Assembly (NCBI RefSeq): GCF_021483235.1
Contig: NZ_JAKEEC010000007.1
Location: 1-64,000, forward strand
Length of the DNA stretch: 64,000 nucleotides
Reading direction: 5' to 3'
Origin: Arthrobacter alkaliphilus
GTDB taxonomy: Bacteria; Actinomycetota; Actinomycetes; Actinomycetales; Micrococcaceae
Part shown: piece by piece, positions 1 through 8,779 of the stretch
Layout of the letters: every line of letters begins with the position of its first letter
Position numbering within the stretch: the stretch's first letter is position 1
Made by a program: the position numbers and the translations under genes
The notes under the pieces: generated by a model
Seen by the model: only the letters and a program-made list of their open reading frames with translations
Told to the model about the DNA's origin: nothing
Database searches by the model: none

Positions 1-356
1 GACGGGGATTCCCGCCGCGCCAAAGCAACCTGCGCCGCCACACCCCGGCCACGCTCCTCCACCGGGATGCCCGCCGCCGCGTCCGCGCCGCGCTGGACAG
101 CATCGAAAGCCACCGCGATCCTCGCCTGCGCGGCCGCGGCTGCGGACTTCAAATCCTCCAAAGCACGCAACTGGCTGATCAATTCAGTACTGTTCGAGCC
201 CGGCCTGAATGAAGCAACGGCGCCGATCAGATCCTCGAATTCGGCACCCGGCACTAGAGCACCGGGCACTGCAGCACCCAAGACAGCAGCATCCAGGACA
301 GCGCAGCCCGAAGGCGTGCCCGTCCCGATCCGCTCGGTTCCCTGAATGCCGTCCAT
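1..356 (-). CDS. DUF222 / HNH endonuclease family protein, 5' part only
   Basis: The frame opens at an ATG at 356 and runs off the left edge, so only about 118 N-terminal residues are visible. They contain the helical stretch LISQLRALEDLKSAAAAAQA and a following VAFDAVQRGADA segment, typical of the DUF222 domain that precedes a C-terminal HNH nuclease in the repetitive '13E12' family of Arthrobacter and mycobacteria. A GGGAGAG ribosome site lies about 8 bases upstream. The HNH part is outside the window, so nuclease function is inferred from the family. These proteins usually exist in several copies per genome and their physiological role is poorly known. Confidence 0.75.
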   Translation of the reverse strand, partial: MDGIQGTERIGTGTPSGCAVLDAAVLGAAVPGALVPGAEFEDLIGAVASFRPGSNSTELISQLRALEDLKSAAAAAQARIAVAFDAVQRGADAAAGIPVEERGRGVAAQVALARRESP

Positions 357-442
357 AAGGAAACTCTCCCAGGAGGCACTGACAAAATAAGCCCGAAGAG
401 CCCATCCCCGCGAAACAAACCGCAGGACTTTTTATAACGGCC

Positions 443-564
443 AACCCCTTCGGGCTTTGCGTGGGGGCCACCCCCTTTTAACGGTCCTACCCCTCCCCAC
501 TATCGCGCCCAAACCCCTTCGGGCTTTGGCGTGGGCAAAACCCCCTCGGGCTCTGGCATGGACC
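443..564. repeat. Short degenerate repeats in a divergent intergenic gap
   Basis: The stretch AACCCCTTCGGGCTTTG occurs at 443 and 512, and a degenerate copy (AACCCCCTCGGGCTCTGG) at 539. The last two copies are head-to-tail with a period of about 27 bases. They fill the gap between the divergent DUF222 and MFS genes. No function is visible. Confidence 0.5.
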
Positions 565-624
565 ACCTAACCGGACGAGAATTGCCTCGTGGTTCCCCGT
601 CGTCGAGGTCGGGACGTCGCCCCG

Positions 625-1917
625 ATGAAACCCCTCGCCCCGATGAACCCTGCCGCCCGAAAGATCCAGAGCATCTTTCTCACATTGACCCTCGGCAACA
701 CCCTTGCGGCCTCGTTCATTTGGGGGATCAACACCCTCTTCCTGCTGGATGCGGGACTCAGCAACCTTGAGGCCTTTGCGGCGAACGCCTTCTTCACTGC
801 CGGAATGGTGGTTTTCGAAGTCCCCACCGGCGTGGTGGCCGACGGTTGGGGACGCCGTGTCTCCTTCCTTCTGGGCACGGTGACGCTGGCCGGTTCCACC
901 TACCTTTACTATCTGCTTTGGCAGTTTTCGGCCCCGTTCTGGTGGTGGGCCGCGGTGTCGCTGCTGCTCGGCTTGGGCTTCACCTTCTTCTCGGGTGCCG
1001 TGGAGGCCTGGCTGGTCGACGCGCTGCGCTTCACAGGATATGAGGGCGGCCTGGAGTCTGTGCTCGGGCGCGGACAGATGGTGGCAGGCGCCGCCATGCT
1101 CGCTGGCTCGGTGGCCGGCGGGGTAATCGCTCAGGCCACCAACTTGGGCGTACCGTTCCTGATTCGCGTGGGAGTGCTCCTCGCTATGTTTGTCGTGGCC
1201 TTCTTCCTCATGCACGACGTCGGATTCACCCCGGAACTGTCTGCCCACCCGCTCAAGGCGAGCCGCGCCGTCGTCGACGCCTCGATCGAGAACGGCTTGA
1301 AAAATCCTCCCGTACGCTACGTGATGCTGGCAGCGCCGTTCAGCGCCGGCGTCGGGATCTATGTGTTCTATGCCCTGCAGCCGTACCTGCTTCGGCTCTT
1401 CGGTGACCCGCACGCGTACTCCGTTGCCGGGCTGGCGGCGGCAATTGTTGCCGGGGCGCAAGTGCTGGGAGGGTGGCTCGCACCGCGTATCCGCCGCCTC
1501 GTAGGCAAACGCACCACCGTATTGATTCTGAGCGGAGTGGTGAGCGCATCGATTCTGGTAGCGCTGGGGTTCACGAGGGTCTTCGGCGTTGCCCTCGCGC
1601 TGTTGACGTTCTGGGCCGTCGTCGCGTCGGCGGCCACGCCGGTGCGGCAGGCCTACGTGAACGACATGATCCCGTCGAAGCAGCGGGCCACAGTGCTCAG
1701 CTTCGACTCCCTGATGGGATCAAGCGGCGGAGTGGTGGTGCAGCCGCTGCTCGGCCGGGCTGCCGATGTGTACGGATACCCCGCATCGTTGGCGATCAGC
1801 GGTGTGATCGAGATGCTCGCAGTGCCGTTCCTTTTGGCGAGCCGTCGGCAACGCTCATCGGCTGACCAGGCCAACGCGGCGATCCGGGCCTCCGACGCGG
1901 CACCCGGTCAGCCGTAA
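625..1917 (+). CDS. MFS transporter
   Basis: A polytopic membrane protein of about 430 residues with twelve predicted hydrophobic segments. The loop motif GVVADGWGRRVSF after the second helix matches the MFS signature between TM2 and TM3. The TFWAVVASAATPVRQAYVND segment and the long hydrophobic runs also fit the family. The frame is open from a GTG at 589. I prefer the ATG at 625, which has GAGGTCGGG upstream; an ATG at 643 is also possible. Substrate cannot be told from sequence. It is divergent from the DUF222 gene and convergent with the MOSC gene, so it is probably monocistronic. Confidence 0.8.
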   Translation: MKPLAPMNPAARKIQSIFLTLTLGNTLAASFIWGINTLFLLDAGLSNLEAFAANAFFTAGMVVFEVPTGVVADGWGRRVSFLLGTVTLAGSTYLYYLLWQFSAPFWWWAAVSLLLGLGFTFFSGAVEAWLVDALRFTGYEGGLESVLGRGQMVAGAAMLAGSVAGGVIAQATNLGVPFLIRVGVLLAMFVVAFFLMHDVGFTPELSAHPLKASRAVVDASIENGLKNPPVRYVMLAAPFSAGVGIYVFYALQPYLLRLFGDPHAYSVAGLAAAIVAGAQVLGGWLAPRIRRLVGKRTTVLILSGVVSASILVALGFTRVFGVALALLTFWAVVASAATPVRQAYVNDMIPSKQRATVLSFDSLMGSSGGVVVQPLLGRAADVYGYPASLAISGVIEMLAVPFLLASRRQRSSADQANAAIRASDAAPGQP

Positions 1918-1926
1918 GGCGTTTCC

Positions 1927-2514
1927 CTAGGGAAGCCGTGAAGGCCGGAAGAGGGTGGCCGCGCCCGCTTGGGCGGGATCCAGCGGTACCGGGCTAATTA
2001 GCACAGCTGGGCCACGACGCAGGATGCCATCGGACAGCGGTTGGCAGCGCACGCCGCCGCGCCCGCGCATGGCAGCGTGCGCGCCCGGCGCAAGGACCTG
2101 GTCCATCCAGGCGCAAGGATGGGCAGGCCGCCCGCCCCGGAACCGTACAGTCTGGACGCCGCCCGGGCCGCCCCGCGACTCCAACGCGAACTCCTCGCCC
2201 AGCAGGGGAGCCAAATGGGCTCCCCTGAGGACTACATTGCGGCGTGTGAGGAGCGGGTCGAAAGGTGCGACCCCCAGCTCGGCCGCCATCGCTTCGAGCG
2301 ACTCGACGGCGATCAGGGTGACCGCGGCATCCATGTGCGCGGCCTTGCCGAAAAAACGGTCACCGACGATGCCCTTGCCGCTTACGACGTCGACCTGTTC
2401 GGCATCCGTCGTGGGCACCTCGGCAGCACCATCGCGGGCACGGCCGAAGTAGGCGTGGCCTGATGACACGAGCAGATGCAGGATCTCGACGTCGTACCTG
2501 TAGCTTCCAGTCAT
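1927..2514 (-). CDS. MOSC domain-containing protein
   Basis: A stand-alone 195-residue MOSC domain (the C-terminal fold of Moco sulfurases, also used in molybdenum reductases such as YiiM). It shows an early SSGHAYFGR segment, KGIVGDRFFG near residue 50, the conserved cysteine in HPCAWMD (C134), and a late RGGVRCQPLSDG segment. The family handles sulfur or N-hydroxylated substrates through the molybdenum cofactor. Other molybdenum genes occur in the window (TOBE, modA, mobA, moeA, fdhD) but none is adjacent. The exact reaction cannot be assigned. Confidence 0.85.
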   Translation of the reverse strand: MTGSYRYDVEILHLLVSSGHAYFGRARDGAAEVPTTDAEQVDVVSGKGIVGDRFFGKAAHMDAAVTLIAVESLEAMAAELGVAPFDPLLTRRNVVLRGAHLAPLLGEEFALESRGGPGGVQTVRFRGGRPAHPCAWMDQVLAPGAHAAMRGRGGVRCQPLSDGILRRGPAVLISPVPLDPAQAGAATLFRPSRLP

Positions 2515-2555
2515 GGCATAAGGCTATGCCTGTCGAAGCTCGGTAACTCCAGTAC

Positions 2556-3476
2556 TCAGCTCCAGAACCCGGTGAGCTGCCCGGCAAGGGCTTTGCCTTG
2601 CTCATAGCCCGCCCGTGCAGCGGGTGGGCGCAGCGATAGATCCATGGCGTTGGCGCCGAACAGGTGCTCGGAGTCGCTGTCCGGGAAAATCGTTTCGACT
2701 CTGCTCCCGCCTGCCCGGAGTTCGTCGAGCTGGGTTGCCAGATGCGTGCCCCACTCGAACGGGTGCAATGATCTCCCTCCGAAAGGCGAGAGCACCAGGA
2801 CGCGCTCATATCCGGCTGCCAGATCGGCATTCTCAGCATTGGACCGGAAACCGCCGTCTATGTAGAGATCGTCTCCGATTTTGTACGGCAAACCACTGGA
2901 ACAGCTGGCGGCGATGGCATCCGCCAAGTCCACCCCACTGTGGCGGTCGAACGCGACCGGTCCACCGGTACGGGCATTGACCGCCGTGATGAGCACCGGA
3001 CGTTCCGGCCAGTGCTGGCCGGGTAGCCGCGCGGCGACGGTGGTGCGCCATTGGATTGACCAGGACCCGTCCGACGCCGCGTGCAACTCAAGCGCTGCCG
3101 CGCCGAGGCGTCGGCGCATGTCAGCCACATCCTGGGCATCGGAGATGATCTTGGTAATCCGTTCCAGATGGTTTACCACCGGCCTGGCCGATGCGCGTCC
3201 AGCGCCAGCTCCGGACCCGAGGGGAGCGGACCGGTGCTGCGGGACAGCGTTAAAGATGTTGGCGAGCAGTTCAGCCGGGGTTGCGCCGGCGATCTGGGCT
3301 GCGGCCGTCGATCCGGCGGAGGTGCCGATGGTCAGATCGGCCGTGGTCACGTCCAGTCCGGCCTCGAAGAGTCCGGCGATGACGCCGATCAGCCAGGCAT
3401 TGCCTGTAGATCCGCCGCCACCGAGGACCAGGGCCCGCTTGGGGGAGTGCAAAGATGAAGAAGGTGTTGCGTCCAT
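2556..3476 (-). CDS. Patatin-like phospholipase family protein
   Basis: 306 residues. The glycine-rich oxyanion motif GGGGSTG lies at 19-25, the nucleophile elbow GTSAGS at 51-56 (S53 catalytic), and the partner aspartate in DGGF at about 207. Together they make the Ser-Asp dyad of patatin-type acyl hydrolases. No signal peptide is seen, so it should be cytosolic or membrane-associated. The start has AAAGG 8 bases upstream. It lies on the same strand as, and downstream of, the iron ABC operon, separated by about 160 bases that contain a tiny ORF with a strong ribosome site. Lipid substrate is unknown. Confidence 0.88.
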   Translation of the reverse strand: MDATPSSSLHSPKRALVLGGGGSTGNAWLIGVIAGLFEAGLDVTTADLTIGTSAGSTAAAQIAGATPAELLANIFNAVPQHRSAPLGSGAGAGRASARPVVNHLERITKIISDAQDVADMRRRLGAAALELHAASDGSWSIQWRTTVAARLPGQHWPERPVLITAVNARTGGPVAFDRHSGVDLADAIAASCSSGLPYKIGDDLYIDGGFRSNAENADLAAGYERVLVLSPFGGRSLHPFEWGTHLATQLDELRAGGSRVETIFPDSDSEHLFGANAMDLSLRPPAARAGYEQGKALAGQLTGFWS

Positions 3477-3523
3477 GGGAGTCGCCTTTCGCGATTTGCC
3501 TGTTGCGGCGCTCCCGGTGGCGG

Positions 3524-3583
3524 CTAGCTCAGCCGCGCGATCGTGGACTGCAGGGGAGCACCCATTGCGGATACTGCGTTCAT
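3524..3583 (-). CDS. Candidate 19-residue leader peptide
   Basis: An ATG at 3583 is preceded at 8 bases by a textbook AGGAGGTGA ribosome site, stronger than any nearby gene has. It opens a frame of 19 codons (MNAVSAMGAPLQSTIARLS) ending in TAG at 3524. It sits between the end of the iron ABC ATPase gene and the patatin gene, 47 bases before the latter. It may be a leader peptide or a small protein. No homology is claimed, and the case rests on the ribosome site and position alone. Confidence 0.35.
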   Translation of the reverse strand: MNAVSAMGAPLQSTIARLS

Positions 3584-3633
3584 GGGACTCACCTCCTGCT
3601 GATAGATCACGATCGCCACGATGCTAGCACGCC

Positions 3634-4788
3634 CTAATCCTCCACAGGGAACGCCACGCCCTCGCCCACCACGCGGAGGGACAGTTCAGTCCCCGGCTTG
3701 GTGATGGAAGCGTTCCAGTGGCGGATGGTGATGACCTCGCCGCCTCCGGGGTACGTCCGGGCGGCCCCTTCGGCGGCAACGCGCGGAGCGAGCTTAATCC
3801 GCACGGTGGTCTCCGGGCCGAAGTAGTCAGTGTCGACGACGACTCCACGGATGGGACCATCGGGAGCAATCCGGATCTGTTCGGGACGGAGCATCAGCTG
3901 CACGAGGCCCTGCGCCGGGGGACGGCGCACAGGTATGCCGCCAAGGGAACAGGTGGCCAGGGATCCTTCCATCCAGGCATCCAGGATGACGGCGTCACCC
4001 AGGAATTCGGCCGTTGCCCGGTCCGCCGGACGCGTGTACACAACAAACGGGTTGCCAATCTGCGCCAGCTTCCCGCCGCGCATGATCGCCACCTGGTCCG
4101 CAAAGGACAGCGCCTCGGCTTGATCGTGGGTCACCAGGATGGTGGTGACGCCGGCTTCGTTCAGCACCTTCGCCACGGCGCGCCGGGTGGCCACGCGGAG
4201 GCCGGCGTCGAGCGCCGAGAACGGCTCGTCGAGCAGCATGAGTTCCGGTTCGCGGGCCAGGGCGCGGGCAAGCGCCACCCGCTGCTGTTGGCCTCCCGAG
4301 AGCTGGTGGGGCCGCCTCTTGGCCATGTCCGCATCGAGGGAAACCATCTCGAGCAGCTCCTGGACGCGCGTCTTCACGGCGCGGCGGCCGCCGTCGAGCG
4401 CTGATTTATCCAGTCCGAAGGCGATGTTCTGCCCCACTGTGAGGTGCGGGAAGAGTGCGCCGTCCTGGGCAACATAGCCAACATGCCGCTTGTGGGCAGG
4501 TACCCAGATCCCGTTGCCGGCCACCTTGTTTCCCTTGAGGCTGATGGAACCCGTATCCGGGTGTTCAAAGCCGGCGATCAGGCGCAGCAGGGTGGTCTTG
4601 CCGGACCCGGAAGGCCCGACGATGGCGGTTGTCCCGCCCTTGGCCACCGAGAGGTTCACGCCCTTCAGCACAGCCTGGGAACCGAAGTTCTTGGTGACCT
4701 CGGCGACGTCCAAATGCGTGTTCGTGGTGGGGGCCACCGAAGGCGCCACGCGCGGTGATGGAAACCTTGAGGGAGATTGTTCGGTCAC
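3634..4788 (-). CDS. Ferric-iron-type ABC transporter ATP-binding protein
   Basis: 384 residues. The ABC domain has Walker A GPSGSGKTT at 58-66, signature LSGGQQQR at 163-170, Walker B LMLLDEPFSALD around 183-194, and the switch histidine in LVTHDQAEA. A C-terminal TOBE-like extension of about 130 residues follows, as in FbpC/PotA-type importers. The ATG overlaps the permease stop by 4 bases, so the two are translationally coupled. With the permease and binding protein upstream it forms a complete Fe(3+) importer, and the iron box ahead of the operon supports iron as substrate. Confidence 0.9.
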   Translation of the reverse strand: MTEQSPSRFPSPRVAPSVAPTTNTHLDVAEVTKNFGSQAVLKGVNLSVAKGGTTAIVGPSGSGKTTLLRLIAGFEHPDTGSISLKGNKVAGNGIWVPAHKRHVGYVAQDGALFPHLTVGQNIAFGLDKSALDGGRRAVKTRVQELLEMVSLDADMAKRRPHQLSGGQQQRVALARALAREPELMLLDEPFSALDAGLRVATRRAVAKVLNEAGVTTILVTHDQAEALSFADQVAIMRGGKLAQIGNPFVVYTRPADRATAEFLGDAVILDAWMEGSLATCSLGGIPVRRPPAQGLVQLMLRPEQIRIAPDGPIRGVVVDTDYFGPETTVRIKLAPRVAAEGAARTYPGGGEVITIRHWNASITKPGTELSLRVVGEGVAFPVED

Positions 4789-6395
4789 TGTCCGGCTACT
4801 TTCTTGGACTGTTGAAAAAGCAGATAGGTCATGGGAGCAGACAAGAGGATCATGAGCAGGGCATACGGCGCCGCGCCCGAATAGTCGATCTCGCTGCTCT
4901 TGTTCCAGAATTCGGTGGCCAGGGTGTGCGTGCCATTGGGAGACAGCAACAAGGTGGCGGTCAGCTCATTGACGATGCCGAGGAACACCAACGCGGCCCC
5001 GCCGGCGGCGGCCGGAGCGGTGAGGCGCAGGGTCACTTTCAGGAAGGACACCAGAGGGGCCTTGCCGAGCGATTGTGCGGCCTCGTCGAGTTCCTTGGGA
5101 GCTTGGGCCAGCCCTGAGCGGATGTTGACCAATGCCCGCGGCAGGAAGAGCAGCACATAGGCCGCAATGAGTACCCCGGAGGTCTGGTACACGCCCGGGA
5201 CCATGCGGATGCTCACAGTGACGAAGGCGAGGCCCACCACGATGCCCGGCAGGGAACTGGTGACGTAATTAGAGAGTTCAAGCAACTTGCTGAACCAGCT
5301 GGGGTACCGTACTGCCAGATATGCCATGGGGAAGCCGACGACGACCGTCGCCACGGCGCCTACGATGCCATAAGCGAGGGTCTGGAGCAGTGCCGGGAAG
5401 AACTCGTCGGCCGACCAGACGCGCGCCCCTCCGGCCAGCACCCAGCGCAAGACAAAAAAGACCGGCAATCCGAAGGCCAGCACAGTGAGGGCCAGCAGGG
5501 CTAGCTGTGAAGGAATCTGGTAGTGGTGCAGGGGAAGCCTGGTGGGCTTGGCCTGGGCACCGGAACCGATGCGGGCATAGCGTGCGTTGCCCCGGCTCCG
5601 GACTTCGGCCACGAGCAGGATGAGGCAGAAGAACACCAGGACACTCGCCAACATGTTCCCGGCTGTGCCGTTGAACGTGGATTGGAACTGGGTCATGATC
5701 GCAGTGGTGAACGTGTCGAAGCGGATCATCGCGAACGCGCCGTATTCGGCCAGCAGGTGCAGGGACACCAGGAGTGCGCCGCCGGTCATCGCGATCCGGA
5801 GTTGCGGCAGGACAACCCGGAAGAAAACGCCCCACGGGCCCAAGCCAAGGGCGGCCGCGGACTGCTCAATCGCCGGGTCGAGGCGCCCCAGGGTCGCGGC
5901 CGCGGGAATGTAGACAAGGGGGAAATACGACAGCGTGGCGATGAGTACGCCGGACCAGATGCCCTCCAGCGAGGGAACCGCGGTCACCCACGCATAGCTG
6001 TTGACGAACGCCGGAATGGCCAGCGGGGCCGCGAGGGCCACGGCCCACCAGCGATGTCCCCGCAGCCGGGTCCGCTCCACGAGCCACGCGCCGCCGACTC
6101 CCAGGACCAAGCAGATGGGCACCGTGAAGACCACCAACATGATCGTGTTGAGGAGCAACTCGCCGACCCGCGGCCGGAAGATGAGCGCGGCGGCGGTGTT
6201 CCAGCCGGTCGCGGCCGTCATGTAGGCGACGTACCCCAGCGGGATGAGCGAGAAAAGTGCGATCAGTACCGCCAGGAGGGATACTGCGGAAACGCCGAAA
6301 GGCGGGCGGCGGCGCTTGCCCCTGCCCGCCGTCGTCGTGCTCGCCGAAGCCTCGGGAACTTCCGGGGAGACGCGAGCCGATAGATCAGTGGTCAC
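4785..6395 (-). CDS. Ferric-iron-type ABC transporter permease (FbpB-like, two fused domains)
   Basis: 536 residues with about twelve hydrophobic segments, two permease halves in one chain as in FbpB/SfuB. Each half carries an EAA-type loop: EQSAAALGLGPWGVFFRVVL in the first, and DEAAQSLGKAPLVSFLKVTL in the second, which contact the ATPase. It starts at a GTG 4 bases after the binding-protein stop and overlaps the ATPase gene. Family knowledge and context both indicate transport of Fe(3+) from the binding protein across the membrane. Confidence 0.9.
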   Translation of the reverse strand: MTTDLSARVSPEVPEASASTTTAGRGKRRRPPFGVSAVSLLAVLIALFSLIPLGYVAYMTAATGWNTAAALIFRPRVGELLLNTIMLVVFTVPICLVLGVGGAWLVERTRLRGHRWWAVALAAPLAIPAFVNSYAWVTAVPSLEGIWSGVLIATLSYFPLVYIPAAATLGRLDPAIEQSAAALGLGPWGVFFRVVLPQLRIAMTGGALLVSLHLLAEYGAFAMIRFDTFTTAIMTQFQSTFNGTAGNMLASVLVFFCLILLVAEVRSRGNARYARIGSGAQAKPTRLPLHHYQIPSQLALLALTVLAFGLPVFFVLRWVLAGGARVWSADEFFPALLQTLAYGIVGAVATVVVGFPMAYLAVRYPSWFSKLLELSNYVTSSLPGIVVGLAFVTVSIRMVPGVYQTSGVLIAAYVLLFLPRALVNIRSGLAQAPKELDEAAQSLGKAPLVSFLKVTLRLTAPAAAGGAALVFLGIVNELTATLLLSPNGTHTLATEFWNKSSEIDYSGAAPYALLMILLSAPMTYLLFQQSKKVAGQ

Positions 6396-6399
6396 GGAA

Positions 6400-7464
6400 T
6401 TACAGCAGTCCTGCCTTGGTCATCAGGTCGGTGACCTTTGCGGAGTTCAATTTGGCCGGATCCACCGTGGGAGCTTGCAGATCCTTGATGGGAACGAGTT
6501 TAGCGTTCGAGTCCACGTTGGAAGCGATGGCGTATTCGAAGGAGGTGCCGTTCTTGAGTACTTCCTGGCCCTGCTTGCCGGTGATGAACTTGATGAAGGC
6601 CTGGGCGGCTGCGGAGTTCTTGGCAGACTTCAGCACACCGCCGCCCGAGACGGACAGGAAGGCGCCGGGGTCCTGGTTCTTGAAGAAGTACGGGGTGACC
6701 TTGTTGGAGTTCTCGCCGGTCTTGGCCTGGTCGCCGTAAAAGTAGTAGTGGTAGATCAACGCGGCGTCGATTTCACCGGCGTTGACGGCCTTCATAGCGG
6801 TGCTGTTGCCCTTGTATGCCTTGAAGTTCTCCTTCATGCCCTTGAGCCACTCCGTTGTGGCGGCCTCGCCCTTCTGTTCGAGGAGGGCGGCGACGATGGC
6901 CTGGAAGTCAGCGCCCGACGGCGAAGCGGCCCACCGGCCCTTCCACTCCGGCTTGGCCAGGTCAAGCATGGATTTGGGCAGCTTGTCCTCGCTGATTTTG
7001 GTCTTGTCGTAGACCAGCACGGTGGAGCGGGCGGCGATGCCGGTCCACTTGTTGGTGGACGGACGGTACGCGGCCGGGACCTGGTCCGCGGTAGCCTTGT
7101 CGATGTCGGCGAAGAGGCCGGCATTCTCAACCTGGGCCATGGCGGGGGAGTTCTCCGTGAGGAAGACATCGGCCGGGGATGCCGCGCCCTCCTGGACGAT
7201 CTGGTTGGAGAGCTCCGTGTCGGAACCCTGGCGGATGGTGACCTTGACGCCGGTCTCCTTGGTGAACGCGTCCACCCATTCCTTGGTCAGGGTGTCGTGC
7301 TGGGCGTTGTAGACGGTGATTTCGCCGCCGACCTTAGTGGAAGCGGCAGAGCCGGCGGACTCCGGGGATGCGGAGGAGGCGGTGCCGTTGCCGCAGGCGG
7401 CAAGGCTGAGGGCTGCGCTGGCGGCGAGTGCGATGCCGGCAAGCGCATTTGCGCGAATCTTCAT
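6400..7464 (-). CDS. Iron(III) ABC transporter substrate-binding lipoprotein (FbpA-like)
   Basis: 354 residues with a lipoprotein signal (SAALSLAACG, lipobox cysteine near residue 24) and a Ser/Ala-rich linker. The mature part starts EITVYNAQHDTLTKEWVDAF, typical of the FbpA/FutA group. A YHYYFYGDQ segment in the later half supplies tyrosines such as those that ligate Fe(3+) in this family. It is first in the operon with the permease and ATPase. A DtxR/IdeR box lies 70 bases upstream of the start, implying repression when iron is plentiful. Confidence 0.9.
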   Translation of the reverse strand: MKIRANALAGIALAASAALSLAACGNGTASSASPESAGSAASTKVGGEITVYNAQHDTLTKEWVDAFTKETGVKVTIRQGSDTELSNQIVQEGAASPADVFLTENSPAMAQVENAGLFADIDKATADQVPAAYRPSTNKWTGIAARSTVLVYDKTKISEDKLPKSMLDLAKPEWKGRWAASPSGADFQAIVAALLEQKGEAATTEWLKGMKENFKAYKGNSTAMKAVNAGEIDAALIYHYYFYGDQAKTGENSNKVTPYFFKNQDPGAFLSVSGGGVLKSAKNSAAAQAFIKFITGKQGQEVLKNGTSFEYAIASNVDSNAKLVPIKDLQAPTVDPAKLNSAKVTDLMTKAGLL

Positions 7465-7533
7465 GAGGGCTTCTTTCTGCGAGCAAATCCATGGGGAGCC
7501 TCCGCCGGGGCGGCCGGCTCACAGTTTGAAACT

Positions 7534-7552
7534 TTAGGTAAGCCATACCTAA
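7534..7552. promoter_or_regulatory. DtxR/IdeR iron box
   Basis: TTAGGTAAGCCATACCTAA is a perfect 7-5-7 inverted repeat and matches the actinobacterial DtxR/IdeR consensus (TTAGGTTAGGCTAACCTAA-like) closely. It lies upstream of the iron-importer operon, where a bound regulator would block transcription. A DtxR-family gene is present at 55286-55981. Confidence 0.88.
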
Positions 7553-7629
7553 ATTTCCATCCAGATTGCCCTATAGTGACGCGAATCACCTCTATTACGC
7601 AAGATTTACGTGACCTAATCCACGGTTCG

Positions 7630-7668
7630 GTGCCTTGCGGCGGTGGGTCCAGTGCCTTGCGGCGGTGG
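7630..7668. repeat. 17-bp direct repeat just before fetB-like start
   Basis: GTGCCTTGCGGCGGTGG occurs twice, at 7630-7646 and 7652-7668 (period 22), ending 13 bases before the ATG of the FetB-like gene. No known binding site is recognised; it may affect expression of that gene. Confidence 0.6.
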
Positions 7669-7681
7669 ATAAGCTGGCTCC

Positions 7682-8431
7682 ATGCCCGGTATCGCCGAAC
7701 TCCTGCCGACCTTCCTCGGCGTCGGCGTCCTGACGGCCACCACGTTGGCACTCCTCTGGGTGTTCCGGACCCCCCACCCTTTCGCGCCCGCACTGGCCAT
7801 ACTCCGCGGAGCCCTGCAGCTGGCCGCGATCAGCTTTGTCCTGGGCGGCGTCATTACCAGCCCCGTCTGGGTGGCCGTAGCGCTTCTGGTGATGTTCGCA
7901 GTAGCCGCGATAAGCGCCACCCGCCGGATTGGCTGGAGCCTGCCCCATTTGGGCTTGGTCAGCGGGTCCATGGCCGGGGGGATCGGAATAACCCTTGCCG
8001 TCATTTTCGGCACTGGAGCCATCGCCTTCACCCCCCGGTACGCGCTCGCGATCGCCGGGATCGTCATCGGCAACGGCATGACCATCGCTGTCCTGGCCGG
8101 CCGGCGCTTCAAGGAAGCGGTCTACGAGCATTGGGAAGAAGTGGAGGGCTGGCTCGCGCTCGGCGCCACCCCGAGGCAGGCAACCCTTGACCTCGCCCGG
8201 CGGACGGTCTATTCGGCCCTGATTCCGTCGACCGACCAAACCAAGACGACGGGACTTGTCACCTTGCCCGGTGCGTTCGTCGGGGCCATCTTCGGCGGGG
8301 TTTCTCCCTTCGAGGCAGGCCGCTTCCAGATCGTGGTGCTCGCCGCGATCATGGCGGCGGGTTCCATCACCGCCGTCATGATCATCGGCATCCTCGCGCC
8401 GGTTCGCGTCCGTCCCGCGATACTGCGCTGA
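7682..8431 (+). CDS. FetB-family (UPF0014) ABC transporter permease
   Basis: 249 residues, about seven hydrophobic segments, with family features NGMTIAVLAGRRF in the middle, RRTVYSALIPSTDQTKTTG, and LPGAFVGAIFGG near the end. E. coli FetB exports iron together with the ATPase FetA. No fetA-like gene is adjacent here, so its ATPase must lie elsewhere or differ. It is divergent from the iron importer and shares the intergenic region with the DtxR box, so iron control is plausible, though the box is nearer the importer's side. The role in iron efflux is inferred from the family. Confidence 0.85.
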   Translation: MPGIAELLPTFLGVGVLTATTLALLWVFRTPHPFAPALAILRGALQLAAISFVLGGVITSPVWVAVALLVMFAVAAISATRRIGWSLPHLGLVSGSMAGGIGITLAVIFGTGAIAFTPRYALAIAGIVIGNGMTIAVLAGRRFKEAVYEHWEEVEGWLALGATPRQATLDLARRTVYSALIPSTDQTKTTGLVTLPGAFVGAIFGGVSPFEAGRFQIVVLAAIMAAGSITAVMIIGILAPVRVRPAILR

Positions 8432-8521
8432 CACTGCCTAACGGGAGCGCGCCGCCGGCCGACAGTAGGGGTTGAACCGCACCCTGCCCGTGCGCCTCCC
8501 TACCTAAAGCAGAAATGGCCC

Positions 8522-8776
8522 ATGATCGTTGTCACCCGCCTGAACGGCACCCGCTTTGCCGTGAATCCGGACATCATTGAACGGATCCACGAAAGCCCGG
8601 ACACCCACATGGTGACCCTCGACGGCGCGACCTACGTGGTGCGCGAAAGCCTTGCGGAGGTAGTGGAACTGATTGCGAACTACCGGGCCTACATTCTTCG
8701 ACGGGCACAGGACCTCCCCGTTGTGACGGGCTTTCCCTTGAGCCTCGTGCGCACCCCGGAACCGGACGGAAGGTAA
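8522..8776 (+). CDS. flbD: Flagellar FlbD family protein
   Basis: 84 residues. The N-terminus MIVVTRLNGTRFAVNPDIIE and the middle THMVTLDGATYVV are characteristic of the small FlbD family found between hook genes and motA in Gram-positive flagellar clusters. Its molecular role is not established. It is 3 bases upstream of motA and clearly in one operon with motA and motB. The upstream neighbour is fetB-like rather than the flgE hook gene usually found there. Confidence 0.88.
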   Translation: MIVVTRLNGTRFAVNPDIIERIHESPDTHMVTLDGATYVVRESLAEVVELIANYRAYILRRAQDLPVVTGFPLSLVRTPEPDGR

Positions 8777-8779
8777 GCC

